DNA from: Asterochloris sp. CNOR1
Taxonomy: Eukaryota > Chlorophyta > Trebouxiophyceae > Trebouxiales > Trebouxiaceae
Length of the DNA stretch: 64,000 nucleotides
Reading direction: 5' to 3'
Assembly (NCBI GenBank): GCA_963969365.1
Contig: OZ017753.1
Location: 2,046,001-2,110,000 of the forward strand
The translations under genes and the position numbers were made by a program. This document shows positions 22,349 to 32,065 of this stretch, in pieces (within the stretch, counting starts at the first letter, position 1; each line of letters opens with the position of its first letter). A model generated the notes under the pieces. It searched no databases. It was not told the DNA's origin and was given only the letters and a program-made list of their open reading frames with translations.

Positions 22349-25300
22349 ATGCAGGTGACAGCCTGGCTGGGTGCCGCCCTCGTACAGGCAGGGATGGGAG
22401 AGGGTCTGCTTGCGCAGGCGGCAGAGGCACTGGCTGAGGCTGCAAAACAGGCAGACCCTGGCACAGCAGCTCACAAAGCTACCTCAGGGGGCTCAGAGCA
22501 GGTAGCCAGCATGAGCACAAATGTTCCCGGTGCCTGGGACACTCAGCCAGTCTGGCCTGCCCCTGATATCGATGCATTGCTGCAGGCCATACAGCTACTC
22601 AGCCTGGCTGCCATCGAGCGGCTGTTGCCAAGATTGCTGTATGCATCAGGCAAGTCAGGCTCTGCAGGCTCTGCATGATATATCCAGCACCTCTTCACAC
22701 TGTAGCTGTTATGCAGCAAACCTTTCCTGACCCCTGCAGGGCATGCAGTCTCTGAGGTGCAGCGTGTCGCCCTGCAGCTGGTGACAGAGCCTGCCTGCGC
22801 CTGCCTGGCCTCCTGCAGCAACCACCTGCGCAGCACAGCTGCCCACACCCTGCTGCCGTCCCTGGCGGGCTGCGCTGAGCACACGGGCGGCTCGATGAAG
22901 GAGGATTTTGGCCTCAAGGTCTGGCAGGTCTGCAGGTGTGGATGGGAACATACACTCATGCTGCTGCCTGCCCACGTCTTGCAGCTGTCAGGCAGCTGCC
23001 AGGTGGTGGGCTCATGCCTGTGCCATCTGCTTTGGGGTGACGGTCTACAATCCCTGCTGCAGAGGCCTGGTCATGGAGCCAGGGCCAGGGCGAGCGGATG
23101 CACTGGCAGCTCTTGTGAGGTGCCGGGGCGCAGTGCTGCACCCAGCATCGCACACTGCGGGGGGCACTGCGGGCAGAGCATCGCTCGCTGCGGGGGACAG
23201 CGCAGGCCCTTCACTGGGAGAGGTCCTGCGTCACCTGCTGGTGAGTTGCTGAGAGGGCAGTGCTGCCAGGGAGTGCAGTCGGGCAGGAGGCGGCCAGGAT
23301 GCACCCCGACCTCAGAAGTGCAGGTCAGCAGTGGCGCTCCCGGGCAGTGATGATGGAAGGTCCCAGTGACAACACTGACACCCATCTCTGTAGTACAGAA
23401 GCGCTTGATGATCTGACGACATCCGGTTGCTTACTTGTGTCGATGCCCTTGCTCCCTGCCCTGCCTTACAGGTGCAGGATCCTGCTACCTCCAAGCAGGC
23501 CCTGTTCCTGCTGCAGCAGGCGCTGGGGCCACCGGCGCAGCAACAGCCCTGGGCTTGGTTGCTGGCGCTGATGCAGTTACTGAGGGAGTATGGGTTGCAG
23601 CTGGTAGAGGTGGGCGCTGTCAACATGCTCCTGCTTGCATGCCTGCATGTCCTGCACAGCACTACTGTGTCCCAACGGCTGGCTGCCTGTCAGTCAAGTT
23701 GCACTCTCAGTGTGGCATGACAGGCACACTGTACCTCCTCTCTGGCATGATGCCACGCCGTCCCTGTGTCTGCTGCTGCAGGCTGCTTTCAGGGACTTGA
23801 TCCCCCTTCTTTTTGAGCATGTCACCAGTACCAGGCAAGGGCAGCCACCTGTGTGAGACAACACAGCTTGTGCTGGTTCCTGATGTTCTCTGCTTTGCCT
23901 GTAGGGGCCAGGAGCCTAGCACAGCCCCTGCTCTTGATTTCAGCTGGATGGCGGTGCTGTGGCAGCAAGCCTTTGGCCACAACAACCCACAGGTTAGTTC
24001 GTTCACAAGCCAGTCCCTCTATGATGCACAAGTCCGCATGACATGCGACAGCTGTGCTGCAGGTGCAAAGGCTGGCTGCTGAACTCTTCCTGTGTCAGCC
24101 GTGGAGCTCTGAAAACTGTGGCAAGGTCCCGCTACACTTCCTGGTAGACACGCTGCTGCCCCTGCTTGGCGGCTCTGCAGCCACAGGCGAGCTCACTTGC
24201 TGGATGCAAAGCTGACACTGCACAATCGTCCATTTCCTGGTAGACACGCTGCTGCCCCTGCTTGGCGGCTCTGCAGCCACAGGCGAGCACTTGCTGGATG
24301 CAAAGCTGACATTGCACAGTCGTCCGCATCGACGACTTCTACAGTGATGCGCTGAAGTTGGCAAGAGCATCAATTGTTGAGCATGTGCATCCTGAAGGGC
24401 ATAGGTTCTGCCATGCGCCACCTGCTGATGGGAGCATCGTGGCTGCAGCCTGGCTGACCACCGGCTCGGCAGCCGCGGAGCACCTGCAGGCCTTTATGCT
24501 GTCCTTCATGGCAGCTCGAACCCCAGCATGCCAGCGGGAGTCCATCCTGGCGCTGTTGAGCTGCGTTGGGCAGCCCGGCATGCGGCCAGGACGGCCCCTG
24601 ATGCTGCCTCTGCTGCTGGCCGCTGTGGCTGCCGCGCAGCCGCAGGCGCTGCAGCGCTCACCTGCCTTTCAGGGGCAGATGCTCAGCATGCTGCAGCGAG
24701 GTTGTGCAGCCTTGAGCCAGGGCACCACAGCTACGGAGCGTTCTGAGGCCTGTCAAGGTACTGCAGGCAGTGCACATGCATGCCCACTGAGCCTGACACT
24801 CTCAGTTCACATCAACCTCAATCTCATTAAGTTGCTCTGCCTCTTGACATCAAAAGTGGAAGGGCCGGTGCTCCTGACCTGCAAGCAAGCCAGTGCTGCC
24901 TGGCGTGCAGGATATGTGAGGCTGGCCCAGCTGACTGTGCAGCCTTCTGAGGTCAGTCTGGAGGCTGTTCTGTCATTCCTGGGGGCTCTTCCACGGCGGG
25001 AGCTGCTGGCTGCTGGGCCTCTCAGAGAGCTTGTTGCAGGTGAGCTGATATGGCACGCTGCATGTCATGCTTCATTGCACATCTCAGCATGCGCAGCTTG
25101 ACGCTGACCAGTGCTGCACCAGAGAAGCCGCCTTTCATGCCGCAGACTGGCTGGCGGCAGCGCATGTGGAGGATGAGGGCAGCAGCATTGCTGTCAAGAC
25201 TGTCACAGCTGCCAGCGCCTTCCAGAAGACTGGCGGCGTCACACATGAGACCCCAGCGGCCAGCAGAGGTGGCCCTGCCGCACAGCAGGCTGCTGAGCAG

Positions 25301-28300
25301 TGGCGCAGTCTGGCACTGCAGCTGGCCCTGCTGCTGGCTCTGACAGCTGAGGCTGCAGAGAGCCAACAGGTGAGCTGCAACTCAGCTGAGGCTACAGAGA
25401 CACACCAGGTCAGCAGCACTCAGCTGAGCACTGCATGTCACCCAGCAGAGGCCTGAAACATCCTGCCATTGCACCAGGGAGAATCCAGTTCTGTAGGGAT
25501 GTGTCAGGGTGCCACAGAGCTCTGGTCCATGCTGTCGTGGCACTTGGTGGCGACATCACACAAATGCCAGGCAGCTTGGAGCCTGCCTGGCTGGGTGAGC
25601 CTGAGGATCAGTTGCCAGCCAGCCTGCAGCAGGCTCCCCCAGGCACCCAGGCTGTGTTCAGGTCGTTGCAGCGCCGCCTGGTCTGCTGCAGCCCTGCTTG
25701 ATTGCTGTGTGGCTGTGGCTGAATGCTGTACAGCCGCTGGGCGGAGGCAGGCTCTGAGCTTGCGGCCAGGACAGTGCCAGCAGGATCGCTCGAGGCCTCA
25801 TCCTTGCCGTTCAGGTCTTTCAGGAGCTGGGCCAGGGCGTGCATGACATACATCACCGCCCTTACCTGAGCAGGCAGCGTGTCCTGCGCACTCTGCTCCT
25901 GCTGGCCGCCGTTCTGGAGGTGAGCACCCTTCAGAATGCCTTGCACTGGCAGATCATCGAGCATCTTTCAGCACCTTGCCATGCAACCACGTGTGCAAGC
26001 CACTTTGCTGCTTATTCAGGCAGTTCATGTTTTGCGTGCTGCTAGTGCAGGTGCTGCAGCTCAGTGGGACCCAAGTTGCCACACAGCTGCAGTGGCACCT
26101 GGGAGCCATGCTGGCTGACGCCTCCAGCGAGCTGAGCGCCATTGCCCAGGCTGCGGCCTGCAAGCTCACCTCCGCCAACGAGCCCCCGGCAGCAGCAGGC
26201 TCCGAAGAGGCTGCCTCTTGTGGGGCTGCGCTGCAGTGCTGCTGCCAGGCAGGGCTCCACCTCCTGCATCTGAGCTGCAGCCTACAGCAGCCAGCGCACG
26301 CCACCAGCAGCAGCAGTGCAAGCGCTGAGCGCCTGCTGGCAGCCGCCGAAGAGCTGCGGCGGCCCCTGTTCTCCCTTGTGGGCGGCTGGCACCGCAGCTC
26401 TGGGGCCCGGCTGGCAGCCCAGCCAACCATGTCCGGGCAGCCCCAGCAGCTGAGTGCAGGTCTGTCCCAATTGGAGGCGCTGGGGCACACTGCAGCCACG
26501 CTGGCCGCGGCGGGCAGGTTGGCGCCACAGGTGTATGCAGAGGCTCCTGAGCTGGTCATGCAGGCTCTGACCGGCCTGGCTGGCGTACAGGAGGTCAGTC
26601 TCCAGGTGCAAGTGAAGCTGGCCCCTGTTGCGTTGCGTGTGGCCGTTTTAATGAGTGGGCAGCACACAAAGCGTCCAGGTGGTGCACATGCTCTGAGAAT
26701 GAGGCCTGAAGCAGCCCTTGCAGTCCCTGCAATGTTCGAGCTCCCCGGCCGAGCTTCACCATGACTAATGTGCAGGCAGCTCAGCAGAATTCTTGGTGCT
26801 GCTTCAGGAGGCCCAAGCACCCCAGCTGCAGGGGCCGCTCTGGCAGTGCCTGGCCAGTCTTCTGGAGCTCCGCCTGCAGCAGTGGCGGCACAGCAGCAGC
26901 CTGAGGCGGCCTGGCCAGACGGACTCAGGGTTCCTGAGCGCATGCACAGCTGGGCGCCTGGTGCCTCAGGTGCTGCAAGCCCTGGACGCAGCCAGCGCGC
27001 CCTGCTGGGTCCCCTTGATGCAGAGCAGCAGGTGGGTGGGAACCATGGCTCCTGATACAGTGCCGTTCCCACCGGTTGTATGTCCAAAAGCCCTCAGCAC
27101 AGGGGCTGCCGCCAAGCTGCTTGTCGAGGGCAGGCGTGACATGGCATTTGCCCAGATACAGACAACCTGTACCAGGCCAAGCACAAAGATGTCCCATCTG
27201 CAACATTTTTGCCGCAGGACTCTGATTGCAGCGGCTCTGGCATCCAGCACCTTTGCTGAGTCCGCAGCGGCTGCTGCTGGCAGCAGCAGCGGGAACACAG
27301 TGCAGGTGCACAGCGAGTGCGTCGAGCAGTTGTACGGCAGCCTGAGCAGCGCTGCTCTCAAAGGGCTGTCCCACCTGCGCAAGAAGCGGCCTGTGGACTG
27401 GACGGCGGCAGTGAACACGTTGCTGCTGCCGGCTGTGATGCAGACGTGTTGGTGAGTGGCTGGGCAGAGCCCTCATTGGTTGCCTTGTTGAGCAGCAAAT
27501 GAATTTCTGCACGATAGGGAGGCTAGGAATCAAGCTAAGGGGAGGCGTCACGCCTCATGTGGTGACTGGTTCGCAGGGCAGATGCCAGACAGGCAGCCGC
27601 CCAGTGTGCAGGCTGTGGGCAAATGTTTGTCAGCATGTCTGTGATGGTTTTGTATCGAGGTTGCTGTACTGGCCTGGCGCTGTGTGAGGGGCAGGCTGGC
27701 ACCATACGAGCAGTTCTGTACTGAGACGCGCTGCACAACCACACTAGTTGCTCCTTGCCCTGCAGGAAGCAGCTGCACAGGCCTGGGCGTGCAGTGCACA
27801 GGGTGGTCGGCCGCCTACTGGCAGCAGGCCAGCACAGCCCCCGCCTGATGGCATTTGTGGCCCTGCAGCTGACAGTCGCCTGGGTGGCTGCCCCCACCAT
27901 TGCCCTGCACTATGCTGCTGAGCTTGAGCAGCTCCTGCTGATGGATGTGGGCCACCATAACAGCAACAAGGAGGTGATCCACACTATAAATGGCTTTCTT
28001 GCCTGTGCTGCACCCAGCAGCTCAGTGCACTCCTCAAAGTGAGCAGTGAGCTGTGACTTTTGCAGAGCAGTACCAGGTGAGGCATAAGGGCCTGAACAGC
28101 CCCTGCATGCATCTGCCATGCTGCCTGCACAAGTCTTGCCAGCCCTTGGCAGCAGGCCTCAGGGCTCTCCCTGTGGTGTGCATGCAGGTTGGGCTTGGCC
28201 TGGCCAGGTCTGCAGCCGAGGAGGCGGCCCTACTCCTGCAGCCTGCTGAAGTGCACCAGCAGCTGCAGAACCTGCAGCTGGCGCCCCGCATGGCCGCTGT

Positions 28301-31300
28301 CTGCTGCGTGTGCCAACTTGCGGGCATTGCCGGCCTGAAGGCGCAGCCCGCAGGGGAGCAGAGCGCCACCAGTGATGACCAGGCGGCAGCAGGTAGCACC
28401 TGCATGAACAGCTTGCGCTGTGATGGTGTAGATGGCTGAGCTGCATAGCTGACCGTCCCCTGTGCCTGCATCTCTGCAGCCAGATGCTGCTCTTGACAAT
28501 GAACGAGATGTGCAGGGTTGGGCAGCCCCTGTGCCCCCTGCTGCAGGCCAGCTGGGCCGTCGCCTGTGGGACACCCTTCTGGCAGCAGCCACAACCCCTG
28601 AGCAGCTCGCCCAGCCCAGCTACCCTCCAGGGTCGGCCATGCATGCCAGGCAGACGCGCCTGTGGCAGGCGCTGGCAGCCCTGGCCCCCTTTGGGACCGT
28701 CACAAGTTCCCCTCAGGAGGCAAGGCCTCTGGCAGACAGGCTGATGACCTTCATGAAGGTGACTCTGCTCGGGTGCAACCGGCCAGGCACTGCTGCAGAA
28801 GTCACAAGGCTGGTGGCTGGGCTCTGTAGAGGCCAGGCATGGTGACAGATGGGCTGACAGCGTCTCTGGTGGTGAGCCTGGTCTCATTGTGCACATGCGG
28901 CCTGTCGTCTGCTGCTTGAGATGCAGCCAGGCTGGCCGCCGGGCTCTGCAGAGCCATGCACTAGGCTGAGGCGTGCACAGCGATTTTAGAGGTGAGCTAG
29001 AGCAACCTCTGGCACAGGCAGCAGCCTACCAGCATGAGGGGACACTGCATGCAGGATTTGCTGTATGTGTCTGCGGCTCTCTCGTTAGGCCGCGCACAGG
29101 TTGCTATCACAGCTCAGGTCTGTGTGATGTGCAAGAGAGTCATCTGTTTATCCGCAGGGCAATGATTGGAGCTCTGTGAAGCAGTACGGGGAGCGCATCC
29201 TGCTCAAACTGCTGCTGGCCAACCCTGGGCTGGACAAGTGCATCTTGAGCCCTGTGCTGGGGGCCGTTGATCAGAAGTGAGCTGGGGATTGTCTGTGCAG
29301 GGCCGCTCTGCTTTCCTGCACCTGTCTGCACATGCATGGCACCAGCCAGCCATGCCATGCACTGTTGTCTCCATGGAAACAGGTTTCGTGCCCTGACTGT
29401 CAGCAGCTGATCTGAATGGCAAGAAAAATTGTGCTCTGATGCGCCCCTGCCAGCTGGCTGCGGCACCTCCTCTGCAGCCGGGGATGGCCGTGTAAACCTC
29501 CTCTGCAGCCTGGATTGGCAGTGCACCAGGCGCCCCAGGGGTGGTCAGTCTGCACAGAGACATGCAGGCTCAGGGTGCCACTGCAGCCAGCAGGGCCTCT
29601 GCACCCTGTTCCAGGGCAAATCACAGCATCCCACATGCCTGGTCTCCGCATGGCGACGCATGCTAGCAGCGCCCATGGCGGTGCTACCAGCTGGCTTCTG
29701 CACCCTTCAGAGCATGACTGTGCATGTGTCATGCCCCAACGGCACCAGCCCCAGAGCATGATGACTACCCCAGTCACAGGGCGTGCGACCCTGCCAGCTG
29801 GCCTCCGGAACAGACCATACATGTGGGTGTCTGGTGCAGGCACCAGAGTGGGGTGACCTCGGCCATCATCATCACCACCCAGATAGCACTGCGCAATGGG
29901 CGTGCCAGCCCAGCACATCCACCGGGGGTGGTGACCGACGCAGAGGCAGCTGTGCACCAGCTCCTGCCATGGTGCATGTGGCACCACCATGCAATCAGGT
30001 GGGGTTTCCACAGCGAGCATGCACTGGGTCAACCAGATCTGCCCTTTCATCATGTGTGCTGGTGCCATGACCCAGCAGATGGAGGAGGCCCAGTGCAGGC
30101 TCGCATCTGCCTGCAGCTTGGCCACAGAGCTCCGCCCCTGCATGCGCCGGACCGCAGGTCTGCTGCCGCCTGCAGGACCTTTGCCCAGGTGGCCCTGCAC
30201 CAGCTGCTGCAGCTGGGCGGCTCAGTGTGCGGGTGCCCCACCTCGCCGTTGCAGAGCCTGCCCCGCTTCTTCAACCACAACCCCGACATGCTTCGCCTAC
30301 GTGCTGGGCTGGAGCCGCACCTCACCAGCAACGATCCGGAGGTGCTGCTGAGCCCTGCAGGCATCTTTGCCAAGGTGCGACCTCGCCTGTGCCCAGCAGG
30401 TCTGGCTGGTGTTCAGGCTGACTCTGATTGCATGCCATGCAGTGATGAGCTTGGGTCACATTCCACCTTGCAGGCGTCTTTGCCACGATGTGAGTGACGC
30501 ATCTGCACAAGCAGGGCTTGCCAGTTGTCTGCAGCTGCATCAAAGTGCTGCACGTGCATTGCCGCCGCAGCATGCTCATCCTATTGTGTGGGCTTGACCT
30601 GCAGCATGCAGCTGCTGCTCCTGCAGGGGCCTCCACACCCAGATGCAGCCGCCAGCCATGTAGAGGGGGCCACCGTCACACTAGAGGATGCTATCAACTC
30701 CTTTTTGATGGCTGAGCGCCTGAGGTTGAGGCGCGAGACTGTCCAGGAGCAGATGCAACAGCAGCAGGCCATGGACCAGGCCACAGGTGTGCTGGATGCA
30801 AGTGAAGCCTGAGGCCACTGCAGCAGCAACTGGCCATAGAGCAAGCATTCATTGGGCGACACCCATTGGGCAAGCAGGCTGGCTGCCATGTGCTGGCTGC
30901 AAGAGTGCTGGCGGCTGTCCCTACCTGGGCATGTCGGTGGCTGGCAGGCAGGACCTGCCGTGTGGCAATTTGTGATGCTGTGCACCTTACCAGTCGGGAC
31001 CGCCAGACAGCTTCTGAGCATGCCGCATCGAAGCTGAGGCTTGATCTTGTGCCAAGCTGTTGCCCAGATCAGAGGGCGTGTCACCTCGTGCAGGAGTGGG
31101 CGCAGATGGGGTGGGCAGGGACTTTGATGATTTCCAGAGCAAGATCACCCCTCTAGATCAGCTGCAGCTCCTCAGTCTGTCAGGTGGGCATTTCTGCTGC
31201 ATTGGTTTATGCTGTCAGGGGTGTGCAGTGATGCCAGCCACCCATCCCTTGTCCTTTTGCGCTTCTTGCCAGACCCTGTTTGGCCAGGTGTCTGCCTGCG

Positions 31301-31952
31301 CAGAGGGCCTCATGCGTGTGTTCCCAGTGCCAAGGACACTGCCTTGACCCCAGCCAGCGCAGCAGCGACCCTGGAGCCAGACCCCACCGCTGGATGTGTG
31401 TCTGCAGATGGTAGCGCCGAGGACACTGCCGCAAGATTAGATGGCCCAGCAGCCAGTCCCCGGCAGCAGCTGATCGTGGTGGCCAGTCTGCTGGACAAGG
31501 TCCCCAACCTGGCAGGCTTGGCCAGGACCTGTGAAATCTTTCGGGCGCAGTCCTTGGTGCTGGCAGACACATCCATCATCAAGAGGGACCCGTTGTTTGC
31601 AGCCGTGAGCATGACTGCCGAGCACTGGGTCAGCATGATGCAGGTCACACAGGTGCAGCTGCCGGGGTGGCTGCGCGGGGCACAGCAGGAGGGGTACTCC
31701 CTCGTCGGGTTGGAGCAGACTGCCAGGTCTCACAACCTGCACAGCTTCAAATTTCCTGCAAGGACTGTGCTGGTGCTAGGGGCTGAGGCCGATGGCATCC
31801 CTCCTGACATCCTCAGCCACCTAGAGTGCACGATTGAGATTCCCCAGCTGGGTGTTGTGCGCTCCCTCAATGTTCATGTCAGCGGGGCTCTGGCCATTCA
31901 TGAGTACACCCGGCAGCATAGCTTTGGGACTCAGCAGCTGCCTGACAGCTGA
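22349..31952 (+). CDS. TARBP1-like: TARBP1/Trm3-like tRNA (guanosine-2'-O)-methyltransferase
   Basis: By family, expected to methylate the 2'-OH of G18 in the tRNA D-loop. Main exons: 22349-22649, 22740-~22930, ~23063-23240, 23472-~23609, 23782-~23855, ~23944-23992, 24063-24186, 24320-24757, ~24890-25039, ~25152-25369, 25815-25919, 26051-26593, ~26785-27032, ~27217-27451, ~27765-27973, ~28188-28391, ~28481-28758, ~29159-29277, ~30170-30375, ~30620-30786, ~31091-31181, ~31270-31952. Together they give about 1,640 residues, close to animal TARBP1. The bulk is Leu/Ala-rich helical repeats of HEAT type. The last exon carries the SPOUT/SpoU knot: motif 1 NLAGLARTCEIF, motif 2 LVLGAEADGIP, motif 3 IPQLGVVRSLNVHVSG. 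SWMAVLWQQAFGHNN and DFQSKITP resemble conserved TARBP1 segments. The start is uncertain: the ATG at 22349 directly precedes an AG that could instead be an acceptor. Exon edges marked ~ were not phase-checked. Confidence 0.8.
24138..24329 (+). repeat. Near-perfect 96-bp tandem duplication spanning an exon end and intron
   Basis: Copy 1 is 24138-24233 and copy 2 is 24234-24329. They differ by a 2-bp deletion and a few substitutions. Each holds the exon end encoding FLVDTLLPLLGGSAAT, a GC donor (CAG|GCGAGC) and the following intron to the acceptor. In copy 1 the acceptor CACAG has become CACAA; copy 2 keeps CACAG. The only phase-consistent splice runs from the copy-1 donor (24187) to the copy-2 acceptor (24319). 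Confidence 0.9.
25344..25420 (+). repeat. 42-bp tandem pair at an exon donor (TARBP1-like gene)
   Basis: AGCTGAGGCTxCAGAGA...C(A/C)AACAG-type sequence with a following GT occurs at the exon end (25344-25375) and again at 25386-25420. Either GT could serve as donor. Confidence 0.7.
28806..28972 (+). repeat. Intron-internal degenerate pair
   Basis: AAGGCTGGTGGCTGGGCTCTGTAGAG at 28806-28845 recurs as CAGGCTGGCCGCCGGGCTCTGCAGAG at 28929-28972, about 123 bp downstream, inside the intron of the TARBP1-like gene. Confidence 0.65.
29279..30169 (+). other. Long intron of the TARBP1-like gene with repetitive CTGCCAGCTGGC blocks
   Basis: No recognisable exon. Blocks built on CCTGCCAGCTGG (29446, 29690, 29791) and GCACCAGCC recur irregularly, again suggesting repeated local duplication. 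The long open frames on both strands here are products of the GC-rich repeat composition and show no family resemblance. Confidence 0.45.
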
Positions 31953-32065
31953 ATCGCTGTTACCATGGACTGTACGTCCAAGACAAGAATATTGCTACAC
32001 ACACGTTCAAGGAGTTGTTCTGTGTACACTCCTCCTCTCCTCACATATGCTGTCAATCTAGGTAT
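31953..32065. terminator. Shared 3' region of two convergent genes
   Basis: Only 113 bp separate the stop codons of the TARBP1-like gene (+) and the pfkB kinase gene (-). Both transcripts' cleavage sites must lie here or inside the opposing gene, so overlapping antisense 3' ends are likely. I see no clear polyadenylation signal. Confidence 0.45.

Noticed and set aside
25954-27087. Minus-strand open frame of 377 residues
   Set aside because: Antisense to the large HEAT-repeat exon 26051-26593. The plus frame has splice sites in phase and helical-repeat content; the minus frame does not.
29400-30200. Minus-strand open frame of 266 residues
   Set aside because: Composition is explained by GC-rich repeated CTGCCAGCTGG blocks in an intron; no start context or homology was recognised.
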